This document shows positions 23,537 to 34,940 of a DNA stretch of 64,000 nt, piece by piece; positions within the stretch are counted from its first letter, which is position 1, and every line of letters begins with the position of its first letter. The stretch is taken from positions 1 to 64,000 of the forward strand of contig WTXI01000195.1 of the NCBI GenBank assembly GCA_022376515.1, in the 5' to 3' direction. Made by a program: the position numbers and the translations under genes. Origin of the DNA: Lactifluus volemus (Eukaryota; Basidiomycota; Agaricomycetes; Russulales; Russulaceae). The notes beneath the pieces are model-generated. The model saw only the letters and a program-made list of their open reading frames with translations. It did no database searches and was not told the origin of the DNA.

Positions 23537-25447
23537 ATGTCGAAATTCAAGCATCACGTTTCGTTTTCTCATGACGATCACGCAACACCCAACGGCGACG
23601 TCGTCAACGACTCGTCCCGCCCCGCCTCAGTCCCCGGAAAAAGCTCACCCTTACCAGATTATCCCCTCGTCGAAGACCACAATCATACCGCGACCGTTGC
23701 GGCGGGACGACTACCCGAGGAGATTTACACAAACACGTTGCCACGCTGGCGAGCGACACTTCGGAGGAAGTGCGTTTCCGTGGTGGAATTAGAGAGCGAG
23801 GTCATCGGGAAATGGCAGGTACGGTTCAGGTTTCTCCGTGCCCCTTTCTTGGCTATGCATGGGATGAGGACGCTCTCATCGTTCTCCTTTCTTTTAGAGT
23901 CGCATTCGGTCGCCATGGCTAGACACGTATTTTTTGCAAACCTCGATGCTCGGCACACATACGTTCTTTCTCGTCTTTCTGCCCATATTTTTCTTCTTGG
24001 GATATGGCGAGCTAGGAAGAGGGTACGCCATGAATGTTTTAAAACTTTTTTTTTTCAGCCCTTCCCGTTGGGGGGAACCCTGATTTCATTTATTCGTTCT
24101 TTTTTGTCAGGCTTTGCTATGCCCTGGCCTTTGGCGTGTATTTGTCTTCATTCCTCAAAGATATGGTATGCTCTCCGAGACCCTATGCCCCGCCGGTGAC
24201 GCGACTCAGTAAGATTTATGCCCAAACTTGGCGCTGACCCTCTGGAGGCTGATTTTTTCTTTTTTCTTTTCTTCTTGGAAAAAAGCTATCGGAAATCATC
24301 ACCTCGAGTATGGCTTCCCGTCGACACATTCTACCAATTCTATGTCCATGGCGTTATTCTTCGGCACCCACGTACATGATCTCTACCGTGCTGGTTCCCT
24401 CTCGACCGCTGCCTTCGCGACTTGGATCACCGCCCTCGTAGTTTATGTTTTATCAATTGTGGGTGGCCGACTCTACACCGGAATGCACGGCTTCATGGAC
24501 TGCACGGTCGGCGCCTTTCTCGGAATCATCAGCTGGATGGTGCAACGCCTCGTGATGCCAGAGGTGGAGACCTGGGTCACGAACAATGGTTGGAGCGGTG
24601 CGTCTTTTTATGCACGCGCCACGCGTAATGCATATCTCATCTTCTCTTTAGCACCCATTACTGTGACACTCATCTGCCTCCTCTTGGTTAATCAATACCC
24701 GTCGCCCGTTGACGATTGCCCCTGCTTTGAAGATGCCATCGCCTTTGTATCCGTCATACTCGGCCAAATGACCAGTTTTTGGTACTCCAAGCGCGTGCCC
24801 GCGCTCAACGCAGACCTCTTCACTTCCATATCGCCGGGCGCCGCTTTTGAATCGCCAGCGGCAATTACGACCTGGATGCTCTTCGCCACGTTCAAGCTCA
24901 CTACGGGGATCCTACTCATTTTCGCCTGGCGCCTGCTCGCCAAACCGACCGTCCAGACGCTCCTCCCCCCGCTCTTCCGCTGGCTCGCGCACGCCAGCCC
25001 AATCCGACTCCCTCACCGTCGCCACTACACCCCCGCCACCGAGTATTCACGCGGCCCACCGCACACGCTACGTGCCGTGCCGAGCATGATCGATCTCGAT
25101 CTGGCTATAACAGAAGTGGTCGACGGGACGAGCGGCGTCGCGAGTGGTCCGCGGGAGCGGAAGATAGGCACGGTCAAGCGCCGCGGGTCGCCGCTGTCTG
25201 ACTCTGCGCGGGAGAAGACGGCTATTGCAGTCGAAGCGAGCGAGCGAGGCGCACATGAGAATGATAATAAGGTGAAGCATTATGATGCGGATGGTGCGTG
25301 GAACACCACTTTTTTTTTTTCCAAAAACTGTTTATGCTCACTGTTATGTTGTTAGTGTTGACAAAGGTGGTGGTTTATACTGGGATTGGCGTTATTACCG
25401 TGATCTATCCTGCGATGTTCGAGGCGTTAGTGGGGCGTTTAACTTGA
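23537..25447 (+). CDS. Long-chain-base-1-phosphate phosphatase (PAP2 family, LCB3-like)
   Basis: Five exons (23537-23818, 23898-24022, 24111-24208, 24286-25293, 25356-25447) join in phase to give 534 residues. The PAP2 phosphatase signature is complete: KDMVCSPRP (about 152-160, the K-x6-RP motif), PSTH (about 180-183) and GRLYTGMHGFMD (about 229-240) with the catalytic His and the Asp. Several hydrophobic segments surround these motifs, as expected for an ER membrane enzyme. In yeast, LCB3/YSR3 dephosphorylate dihydrosphingosine 1-phosphate and channel long-chain bases into ceramide synthesis. The last exon supplies a final membrane segment (TGIGVITVIYPAMF). Overlapping shorter frames at 23,537 and 24,228 are simply unspliced pieces of this gene. 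Substrate is inferred from the family. Confidence 0.85.
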
Positions 25448-26179
25448 CCAATTGTTTTTCGTGTGGATGGGCCTTGCAATGTACAGTTCGGTGTTTCTAT
25501 GTTGATAATAATCATCATCAATTTACGCGGATGTCACAGACCAGAAAAGGATAAAGACCAGTCTTGGCAGCAGAATCGGGTTCAGATATGGGTTAATTCA
25601 ACATGATCTGAGATCCGGCTTAAGAAACCCGTCCGGGTCTCAGTTGGTTGAACTGTAGGTTTGTAAAGTACAAAAGTACAGCACACACTAACTGACCAGT
25701 CAACATGTCAATTCTGAACCTCCACTTGGACTTGATCGCGTACATGCATATGCATCATCTTATCGATAATCCCGGAATGCCACGTTTTCAGTTTGCGCCG
25801 GCACTCCTTCAGGCTTCTGTCAAACATACTTCATCTACCTCCGTGCCTTTCCCCGACACTCTCGTCATTTCCTTTCTGTTTCCATCAAGCTTACCCATGT
25901 AACCCACAGTGCATGCACGATTCGAAAGAGTAGAAGAGTACGTGTCTTAGGCATTCTTGTTCAAAAAAAAAACGAAACTGTTTAGTCACCTATATCAGCA
26001 GATGACTCAACATACTGAAGGAGTTATGTACCAAAGCTGTGCTGATTATCTTGACTTGTTCGTCAGCAGGAATGGAGTTTTTCGGAACGGCCTGGCACTA
26101 GGCGCTCAATTTACGCCCATCGTCCGCCCTTTTCATATTCATAGGGCGGTGGACATCCCCCAACCCCCACCAACCTCCA
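25448..26179. other. Intergenic spacer
   Basis: About 730 bases between the phosphatase stop and the next start. It should contain the 3' UTR of the former and the promoter of the latter. I see no coding sequence, repeat or strong motif beyond A-rich and pyrimidine-rich runs. Confidence 0.4.
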
Positions 26180-27586
26180 ATGTTCACTCCATCTGCAATC
26201 CTTCCCAGTCTTCCAGACCCTGCCCTTCGCCAATCGTTTACGATTGCCGCCGTCCTCCCTCTCATTTTGTCCTTTTATGCGTTAGCGGTGCTGACCCTTC
26301 TCCCGCGGACATACGTAATCAAACTCGCTTTGATACCGTTCATCGTATGGAAGTCTTGGAACTGCGCAGTAGGGCTGAATTATTCGACCAGTGTCGCTCA
26401 ATTTCTGGGACTCGAGAGTGCGGACAGGATCAACCACTGCAACTTTGCCTATGTGGTGCGTTTTGCTTATCAACTTTTCAATGTGGTAATGAATTGCTGA
26501 CTCTAAACTGCTTATCAGATTGGAATGATGTCCATAGCACTCAGATCACTCGAGTGGGCGTTCCTCAAGGAACCGTTACGGAGGTACGAACCACTCGCAA
26601 CAGGACCAAATACTCTCGTCGAACGACCTTTGACCATTCCCAACGTCCTCCTCGATGCATTTGATCTTATGTGCAACCAGCGTGGAATCGGATGGTCGTG
26701 GGCCCCCAAGCCACACCCACATGCAAACAAGTCGTACCCATCGATCGCCGGAGTCCTAGCCAAGCTCCTCTTCAAATTTCTCGTGTGCGACATCTGCCTA
26801 CATCTCCTGCAGTCTATCCGTCCATCTTTGAACCGTCCCTCCGGTGACACCCTCTACGACCCCACCCTGAGCCCGATCCCGCGTTACTTCCTGGGCGTGT
26901 TTCTCGGCACCTGCGGTTGCTTTTTCGTCTACTCTGCCGTCGACGTTCTCTACCACGTTTGTACGCTCTTCGGCCGCGTCGTGCTCCGACAACCTGACTG
27001 GGCATGGCCGGCCCTCTCCGATCGACCGTGGATGGCGACGTCGCTCATCGAATTTTGGAGTTTCCGTTGGCACCAGTTCTTTCGACACCTCCTCGTCGTA
27101 TTCGGCGCCCGCCCCGGTGGCGCGTTGTTGGGTAAACCCGGCGCCTGTCTCGGCGCTTTTGTCGTCTCGGCCGTCCTGCACGACTTTGGTGTGTGGGGAC
27201 TCGGTCGGGGGATCGAAGCTCGTACGACCGGAGGATTCTTTCTCCTCATGGGTTTAGGCACCGCTTTGGAGTTTACGTTTAGGTGGGTGACGGGTCGTCG
27301 CGTGGGTGGATTTGGTGGGTGGGTATGGACGATGTTGTGGGTGAACACTTGGGGTACTTTGATGTTTGATGCGTGGACTCGACGAGGGATGGTCGCGGGT
27401 GAGTTCCTCCCGGATAGTATACGACCTGGAAAGTGGCTCATCGAGGCCATCGTTACCCTCTCGAGCGAGTGGCGAAACATATTTGAACACCTCTCGCACC
27501 TCCGTTATCTATCCACCCATCTCCATCTTATCTTGTCATACTTTTTCGTTCCGCAGCACGTGACTGCTAGTGATGTAACTTTGTAA
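26180..27586 (+). CDS. Wax-synthase-like membrane-bound O-acyltransferase
   Basis: Two exons (26180-26455 and 26519-27586), phase 0, give 447 residues. Multiple hydrophobic segments span the protein. The motif SLIEFWSFRWHQFFRH (about 267-282) is the signature of the fungal wax-synthase-like MBOAT family, and the downstream AVLHDFG holds the conserved histidine of MBOAT enzymes. Such proteins transfer acyl groups to alcohol or terpenoid acceptors at the ER; several fungal members act as acetyltransferases in secondary metabolism. No biosynthetic cluster is evident around it, so the acceptor is unknown. The intron 26456-26518 has canonical ends GTGCGT...CAG. Confidence 0.82.
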
Positions 27587-27629
27587 AAAAATTTGTTTCT
27601 TGTTTTTTCTTGTAGAAGACAAAATCATT

Positions 27630-28334
27630 TCATGTCGCTTTCTCAACGGATTCTGGAAAGCAGTATCACTTTTTCGTTTCTGCCCGTTCGTGCAGAAGGT
27701 GTGGGTAGCGTTTGAATGTCTTTGGCATCGCTTATCGCATGAGTTCTGTCTATCTCTCCCGAATCATCATCTCTCCACATTTTAGTACTGTTAAGTCCCT
27801 CGCTCTGCTCCACTCTAACCTATGGGAGCTCAACCCTCGTTCTATCCCTCAACGAAAGTACCGTCATTCTAGAGTACCTAGACGAGTACGTGGGGGTCCA
27901 ATTTGCTTATCGATCCATCGCCCTTGCGTTGCTGTTGCTATTGTCTCATGTGTAAAAAAAAAAGTCTTGCAGGGAAAATTGCTTCATCCTCCTCGCTCAG
28001 ATCTATGCACGTGCACGCTCATGCATCAACAAGCAGACTATACATCGCGCACGCTCGTACCGTCGTTTTATTGCTTTGTGCAGGCACATGATACAAAGCG
28101 TCAGATGGTTTACAAAGAAGAGTTTTCGGCTGCGCTGGAACACCGAGCGTCGCTCCTAGAGCGTGGGGAGCGCCCGCCGCGACGGGTCTTGGGACAGGGA
28201 GAGTTGAACTGGACGGATGTGATGGTCAGACTACGCCACGTTCACGTTCACGTGACGTAAATGGTCACAGTGAGCTGAGGCGTTATCGCGCACGTTTTGC
28301 CGGTGTGGGGTAAGATTAGCGCGTGGGTCGATAT
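27630..28334 (+). pseudogene. GST pseudogene A (tandem to intact GST B)
   Basis: This is a decayed copy of the GST gene starting at 28,410. Recognisable blocks in order are the start region (TGTCGCTTTCTCAACGGATT), CPFVQKVWVAFE, a truncated SLNESTVILEYLDEYVG segment, the MVYKEEFSAALEHRASLLER segment and GELNWTDVMV, then the LRRYRA-like exon up to about 28,334. The N-terminal exon lost about 75 bases, the exon-2 part encoding DPYKKTEELLQV is missing, and frames are shifted. It cannot encode a working enzyme. It lies directly upstream of GST B in the same orientation, so the pair arose by tandem duplication. Confidence 0.85.
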
Positions 28335-28344
28335 AATTTCCCAT

Positions 28345-28350
28345 CACGTG
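28345..28350 (+). promoter_or_regulatory. Conserved CACGTG box upstream of GST B
   Basis: A palindromic CACGTG lies inside the block AATTTCCCATCACGTGTTC, 60 bases before the GST B start. The same 19-base block occurs about 130 bases before GST C (CACGTG at 49,951-49,956), while the sequence between it and the start codon differs in length. CACGTG is the E-box bound by bHLH factors. Conservation may simply reflect recent duplication, so function is inferred. Confidence 0.4.
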
Positions 28351-28409
28351 TTCAACAGCAATTGCAGGTTTTTCTCCATGTACTCTCTGTAACTGTGTCA
28401 CATATCATC

Positions 28410-29581
28410 ATGTTGCTTTCAACGGATTCTGGGAAGCAATATCACCTTCATTGTACCGGTGATGCGCTTAATACTGTCAACGCCCATGTGGGCGAGGCAG
28501 ATATCACCCTCTTTGGTAGTTGTTTCTGCCCATTCGTGCAGAGGGTGTGGGTAGCGTTCGAATATCTTGACATCCCTTATCGCGTACGTTCTGTCTATCG
28601 GTGTTCATATGATATGTCTCACGAATAATTCTCCACATTTAGTACCGTTAAGCCTCGCTCTCCCGCCCCTGTACCATGGGAGCTCACCCTTCAGCTTTTT
28701 CGCGGCTGCAGACGAAGTTGACCCTTATAAGAAAACGGAAGAGCTATTGCAAGTCTCTCCGAAAGGTCTCGTACCCGCACTCAAATTGCACGCTTTTACA
28801 CCCCCGCGATCCCTCAACGAAAGCACGGTCATTCTCGAGTACCTAGACGAGTACGTGGGTCCAATTGCTTGTATCGATTCATTTCATCTTCCTTACTGTT
28901 GCTGTTGTCTCATGTGAAAAAAAAATTATTTAGTCTTGCAAGTGACACCACTGGAAGATCGCTTCTTCCTCCTCGCTCAGATCCATACGCGCGGGCGCTC
29001 GTACGTCTACAAGCAGACTATATATCGCGCACACTCGTACCGTTGTTTTATCGCTTTTTGCAGGCGCAGGATATGGAGCGTCAGATGGTTTACAAAGAAG
29101 AGTTTTCAGCTGCGCTGGAACACCTCGCGTCGCTCCTCGAGCGACAACGAGTTTCCGCCGTGACGGGTCTTGGGACAGGTTCAGGATTGTGGTCTGAGAG
29201 CGGAGAGTTGAACTGGACGGATGTGATGGTCGGACCATGTGAGTTTGCATATACTGATTTTTTTCGGGGACCTTTTACGTTCTCTCTAACGAACGAACGA
29301 ACGGAAGGGTTGTTCCGCGCTAGCAATGTGCTGAGGCATTATCGCGCTTTCGAGTTACCTGCGGGGTCAAAGATTAGCGCGTGGGTGGATAGACTGGTTG
29401 CGCATCCGTCCTTCAAGGCGACGTGCAGCACCGAGGAGCTCTATCTGGACAGCTATGAAAGGTGAGGGGACGACATCTTTGCGTCTCAGAGCAGTTGATG
29501 AATCGAATTAGGTATGCTTTTCATCGACCTAATACGAGCCAAGTTGCGAACGCGATCAATTCTGGGCTTGAACTGCCTTAG
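28410..29581 (+). CDS. Glutathione S-transferase B, omega-like
   Basis: Five exons (28410-28587, 28712-28850, 28934-29238, 29308-29461, 29512-29581) join in phase to give 281 residues. The thioredoxin fold begins at ITLFGSCFCPFVQR, with Cys40 followed by Pro-Phe as the likely catalytic cysteine, as in omega-class GSTs. LVPALKL supplies the cis-proline region, and LNESTVILEYLD is the glutathione-contacting Glu-Ser motif. The helical C-terminal domain runs from DPYARALVRLQADYISRT through ELNWTDVMVGPWLFRA to a conserved end NTSQVANAINSGLELP. Omega GSTs act in the cytosol as thiol transferases or reductases. The first intron uses a GTTCTG donor, which is the only phase-compatible choice, so that boundary is slightly uncertain. 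GST C at 50,083 is a close paralogue. Confidence 0.85.
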
Positions 29582-29954
29582 TTAAAACTGGAGCGCCGGA
29601 CGAACCAAATATGTCCTTCCATATTTGTTTTACATGGTTTGTACAGGGAGTGGGAATCAGGTGAGAAGGAAACGAAAGATAATCAAAGAGGGAAGATGGC
29701 GCAAGAAGTCAAGCACATGAGAATCATCTCAAAAGTCACGAGGAAGAACGTGGGAATTCGTTTTACGAAAATCTCGCATCAGGAGTCAGAATGTACGTGG
29801 TAAGAGGTCCTCAAATACCATCCATACCCTCTACACGAGCCTAACTGAAGGGGCGGCGGAAATTCATCCCCAAGCAGGGAGGCAAACTTGTGGCGGATTC
29901 GGACCACTGGAGGTGTTGCTTTTCCGGGAAAGCAGCTACGGAAGAGGGTGATAT

Positions 29955-30125
29955 CCACCTCGCCCTCTGGCACATGCGCAATCGATGGCTCAGCTTCATC
30001 AGATTCCAAATAGGGTTGCTTGCCAAATCAGCGTTGCCGACACCTTAGCAATGGAGGGAAGCTGGCTTGAGCTTGCTGCGGACCAACTTGAAATGGACAA
30101 AACCCTTCTAGATAGGAGCATAGGA
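29955..30125 (+). pseudogene. DUF6535 gene relic
   Basis: The plus strand matches an internal part of the DUF6535 gene at 51,926-53,821. CGATGGCTCAGCTTCATCAG and the following bases read DGSASSDSK-stop-GLLAK, then relics of the MEGRDDRWIEL and FQLDKSK blocks. It is short, has stop codons and lacks both ends. It lies about 370 bases after GST B on the same strand, whereas the intact GST C / DUF6535 pair is convergent, so the segment has been inverted or rearranged. Confidence 0.65.
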
Positions 30126-30196
30126 ATGATATCAGTATATAGTAGCTAACAGTTCGAAGCCGAAAATCAAGGAGGAACACAAAGAAGTTGTTGGGA

Positions 30197-30345
30197 CGCG
30201 TACACCCTCAGAATGCTAATGTGCCAATGCTTCGTAAGGATGCTTACATTTTTCCTTGAAAGGAAAGTGAAGAGAAGAGGGCGGTCCAGACGCTGGCACA
30301 GCGTGAGGCACAGCATGCAGTCCAGAACTAGGACAACCAAAACGA
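30197..30345 (+). repeat. Dispersed non-coding repeat R, copy 1
   Basis: The block starts GCGTACACCCTCAGAATGCT and continues through a GAAAGGAAAGTGAAGAG stretch to GCACAGCATGCAGTCCAG. The same order of blocks is found at 36,855-37,010 and, on the other strand, at 49,170-49,295. The copies are moderately diverged. No open frame is shared. The repeat may extend further, because purine-rich sequence follows in all copies. Nature unknown; a short non-autonomous element is possible. Confidence 0.5.
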
Positions 30346-30832
30346 GACTTAGGGTTACTAGTAGAATAACTACCGTATCAGGCGAACAAAGACCGAGCGT
30401 TAGGCGATCCAACTAAACATGAAGCTGTGAGACATGAGGCACGTAGCAGATACGAAGGAGATAGAAGAACGAGAGGAATGATCGAGCGTTTGCTCGTGAA
30501 GCGAAGGAGATGTGGAAAGAGGGTTGAATCATGGCGTACGAAACGTGAGCCTGGGCCCTTGGGGACGTCTGCAAACTTGGTCATCTTTATTCTTGATGGT
30601 CAGTGATACCCCGGTGGCAGCTGGAACAAAATGTCATGCTTTCAAAAAAAAATCTTGGCATTTGCAGAAGACGACATAGAGGCACAGAAGCATCAGGACA
30701 CGGGACGGATCAATGACAGGCAAATAGACATGCGAAACAAATGAGCGAGTACTAACACACGCTGCGTGTACACAAAAGCCGCTCTTACTTTCCATCTGAT
30801 GTTCTGAAATTGTCATCAATCTGTGTTACTTA

Positions 30833-31250
30833 TTGCGTGCTAATGGTAGTGGGGGCACGGTCTCGGTATCCGTCGCTTTCTTCCACATTGCATGATGCTT
30901 CTTGGCTTCCTGAGCGGAAGTCGGGTCGTCGAATTGGCGTTTGGCCCACCACTGCAAATTTATTATCCAAAGGCGACTGTTGTCCAAATGGACGCCAGGA
31001 AGTTGCGGGTGACGCGGTAGGTCTCGACACCAAAGAAGATGCTGGCAGTGAAGACCGCATTGGCAGCCATGCAGATCGGGGGCACTACGGAAAGCCGGCC
31101 GGCGAGGAGGCCGCTGCGTCCTGGATGAATCCCGGTGCTAGCCGTTTGGTGGTCAGTGAAGGGCCCGAAAAACTTGGCCGAAACGGGGGTCATCATGGAC
31201 TTGCCGTTGCCACTCTTGTAAGGACCGTCAGAGGGTGATGTCCCGTAGTA
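30833..31250 (-). pseudogene. Degenerate gene for a small membrane protein, unknown
   Basis: On the minus strand, 31,196 down to 30,963 reads SAKFFGPFTDHQT, HPGRSGLLAGR, a hydrophobic helix and FFGVETYRVTRNFLASIW before stops. A second frame from about 30,958 to 30,833 continues with WWAKRQFDDPTSAQEAKKHH and ends in a stop. The two parts look like one protein separated by stops and a frameshift, and no intron of normal length fits the gap. I do not recognise the family. It may instead be two unrelated chance frames. Confidence 0.3.
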
Positions 31251-32259
31251 GGGAGATAGTCAGTACGGTGGTGGGAAGTGCGGCAAGGGCGGTGGGCTGT
31301 GATGGTTCACTCGGCCGTACCCAATGCACGCGTAGATGCTGGACTTTTGTTGGGTGGGTTAGAACCGAGGTCTCGGCATTAGATGCTGAGAGTGCGGCTG
31401 TTAGGGAGTTGGTGGTGGCGGAGGCGGTGATGGTGGTGGTGGAGAAGAGGCATTGCCTGGAACCAGGTGTAGTATGTGGGGCGGCATATGGTGTTGTTGA
31501 AACCAAGCGTAAGTCCCTGCCAGTGCACTTAGTTCCCTAGTAGATTTAAGGCTTTGACTGTGCTCTTTTTCCAAGTCAGGGATACCACATGCTTATCCCA
31601 TGACACTTTGTACGGGTGTCGATAAGGCTGAGGCGCCCGAAACGCGTGTCACGATTAAGTTAGCATAAGTTAGATGACGGTGCGGCGTATATCCCGCAAC
31701 GATCTCCGTTAAAAGCCTTCAGTAGCCTCGCTTTCGTTCAGCTCCTTTTTCAATGCCCTCGGCTCCAGGTGGCGTTGGGACACCTGACATCGCCTCAACC
31801 TTTTTTTCTCCGTTCATCTCCCTTTCTTCACTCTCCCTTCAAGTCCTTCGTCGGCACTTTACTAGCAGTCACTAGTAGTGGCGCGCCCTACAGGCGATCA
31901 TGTTTGCAGCGGCTGGCGACAAGCTACGGTTTGAATTCGGTAGACCATCTCCTTCAGTCGAGGCTTCCATCCCACTCCGTAGCCTCGCTTTTGAAATTTA
32001 TGGCCAAAATTGGCCCCGGTGTGGATACCTAGATATTAGACACCTCATCAGTCTCGGTGCAATCTACCTCCGCCGTCTCGCCGCCTCGGGAAGCTGGGAA
32101 GATGTCAAGGGTAGTGGATACTGGCTACCCAAGCGTCTGAAACCTCAGGCTGCTATCTTTCTTTTTGTCGTCCTTCACGTGGCTCAAGTAGTTGGGTCCT
32201 TGATAACTAAAGACAGTGCGTAACTTGCCCTTTTACCGATTCTCATCGAAGCCTAACAT
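31251..32259. other. Spacer with no supported gene
   Basis: This kilobase holds several short open frames, including 31,900-32,223 plus, but none has a recognisable domain or a counterpart upstream of the second ABC transporter copy. It may contain lost 5' sequence of the ABC pseudogene that follows. Confidence 0.35.
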
Positions 32260-34041
32260 GCTTGATAGCTTTTCTGTACAACACCCAAACACCCCTTTAC
32301 TTGATCTTCCTCGTGTTGCACATCCTTCTTCTCTTATTATTTTTCGCTTCGACTTCCCATGTTCTCCAAAAGGAAGGTATACACACTTCTCCCGGTCGCG
32401 CTGGTGGTACAGCAGAAAGCAGCAGGTATGATACGTTCCCCAGTTCTACATTAGTCGCAGTTTCGAACCACGCCTCTGTCACCCAATTGCGTTGCATATC
32501 AGAGTTTGACCTCTGTTTCTTAGACGTCGGCCCCATACCTCACCCTTTCTCTGCCTCAAGAAGAACTATCATCCTCAGTTCATCGTGGCGTGTCCTGACT
32601 CCCACTTCACGAAACGTTCTCTGCATGGTGTATCGTTTAGTGTCAATAGTCAAGGAGCATCAATAACCCTCGTCAGCGAATTTGGCCTGGGAGCGTTGGC
32701 CATCCTCCGCCTCCTCTATCCAGTTGATGACTTGGAGGTGGGTGACGACCGCATCCTAGTTGGTGGACACAGCGATGTGACACCGCCAAATTTTCGTAAC
32801 GCGATTGGAGCGCAGGATGACTTACTTTTTGGTGGAAGTAAGGGCTATAACATCAAGTGCGTATCATATCTAGCCCTGTAGCAGCCTTGTGGCCAGTTCT
32901 GATAGCGAGCCTCGTAGCTATGTCACGTTTTGGGCGACCCAGGACGGATCGGATGAAGCGACTCATGCAGCGCAGATTCATGTCCATAACAATGGAATTC
33001 GACCTAGCGGAGGAGAGAAGCAGCAAGTCGCTACTGCGTGCCCCGTGCTGAAGGATATAGAGGAGGCCACCAGGTCTGCTTCGCACCCATAGTAGTAGAT
33101 CGGTGTCCGATTGATACTGTATTACCAGCGCCCCAAACACTTCCGCTGAACGTGACATCCAGACAATTCTGCAGAATTCGATTCGTGGTCATTCCATTGC
33201 CCATAGGCCTTCAGTAGGTCTATTCTTGTGTGCCTGGAACATGACATCTGACATGCCTCGCACATTATAGATTCTTGGTCTCAAGTATGGCCAGATTATC
33301 GAATGCGGAAAGCATAAGCAGCTTCTCGGCTCTTTTACAGACCAGAGCAACATGATTGGTGGCCTACCAGCGAGCGGGGCGGTTATGGAACTGGTCTGCA
33401 TGTACCAGATTGATGATACAGCCCCTGGCGCTTTCGAAGGACCTACCACGCAAGACATCGACGCCACGCCCCCACAGGACACCGGAGACTCACTCGCAGC
33501 AGCCTCCGCAGCCCTCGTGGCGGAGACGTCCACACCCGCTCAGGCCACCGGCCAATCAGCGCCGTCATTGGGGGTGCCCGTGGTTGGTACCGGTACCCAA
33601 GTAGTTGGCCATCCCGTCGCCTTCTCAACGGCCGACTTTGCACCCGTTGGCTTCCAAGGCGGGTCATCCGGTGAGGATGGCTCTGCATTGCACAATGTTC
33701 CGTTGATTACTCAGACTCCGTTCATACTAGAAGTGAGGACGCCGGGGAGCAGAAGTTCTCCGGACCCTAGTTGTTACGCCGAATTCCATCAACAAGCCCA
33801 GGAAACCTCTGATTCACCGGGGCGTGCCGCCAGTGGTTTCATACCGGCCATCCTGAACCTGGGAAATCTTCGGCGTGGTACCTCCTCTGCCTCCAGATCT
33901 GCGCCAGTGCCAACGCAGTCGTCAACTGGCAGTAATGCAGTGGCAGCAGTGCCTATATTGGTGCGGGTGCTACGTGGCGTGCGACTGTTTTTCCGGAACA
34001 TGAAAAGACGAACTAATAATGAGGGCACGAAGAGAAGTTAA
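32260..34041 (+). pseudogene. Half ABC transporter pseudogene 1 (HMT1/ABCB6-like)
   Basis: Remnants occur in the order of a fungal HMT1/ABCB6-type half transporter. A first membrane segment LVLHILLLLLFFAS is followed by pieces of the N-terminal membrane domain. The nucleotide-binding domain reads SEFGLGALAILRLLYPVDD, GGHSDVT, FRNAIG and AQDDLLFGGSKGYNI. A signature stretch RPSGGEKQQVA and a C-terminal KYGQIIECGKHKQLL follow. The Walker A lysine is lost (the GxGKST position reads FGLGALA), most of the transmembrane core is missing and many stops intervene. The last ~230 codons (33,352-34,041) stay open but encode a low-complexity tail. Intact relatives are vacuolar or mitochondrial exporters of metal-thiol conjugates. 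A sister copy lies at 42,693. Confidence 0.72.
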
Positions 34042-34940
34042 GGAAGGGTGTTTCAAATGAGAAAAAGAAGCTGCTAAGGTGACCATCTTATAATGTTCCA
34101 GGGTTGCATCCCCTGAACACATTATGTACTTTGTATGCGTTGTCCCGGTTCCCTCTATATTTTAACCCCCTCCCCCTCCCCCATCATTTACTATCTCCTA
34201 CATACACTCTTCTCGTTTCAGGTCTCATACTATGTCCAGTTATCCTAGGCCATGTATCGTAGACCTCAGTCTTGTCGCTTATATGCGGGGACAATAAACC
34301 CTAATTCAAAAAAAATAAATATTATTATTATGCACTTTGTATGTTACCACGGTTGGGGACACCCGTGACCCCTGATATCAACGACTCTGAGCCAGCTAGG
34401 GAATTTTGCACCATTTTAGGAACAGTGCCATGCCGCTCATATATCGGGTTAGCGTCTGCATCTGGGCTGGGCTCGTCTCTTTTCTCACACCATCTCTTAT
34501 CTATTATTTGTTTTTCTTAGCTGTCCATTCAGAGACGGGATTTGATGGCGGCTATCTGGTGATGTAGGTCATGATGGGGAGAAGGGGCGTGCCACCTGCG
34601 TCACCGTACGCACGCCATTCAAGTTCGGTTGTGTTGTTTGCTGCTTGAAGCCCTTATAGGTATATTTAGCGCTGCTGTATGTGGACTTACGTTCTCGACC
34701 CATGTGGAGTTTGACGAGCGTAGCCTTCACGTGAGAGAGTGGTAAGTGAGTTTCCCAGGAAGCTAGGGTTCGATTGCGATTGTACATACATATCCGCTGG
34801 TATGGATTCAAGTTTCTCTTTATATCCAGGTAGGCTACGCCTTACAAACGCAGAGTTCCCCTCTATTGCTACGTTGTCATGCACTGAGACTTACAGAGGA
34901 TCTTTCAACGCGTTCTTACGCTTGTAGCACATCAATTTCA

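Noticed and set aside
24228..25355. Independent gene starting at 24,228
   Set aside because: It is the fourth exon of the PAP2 phosphatase read through its flanking introns; the K-x6-RP motif lies in the preceding exon.
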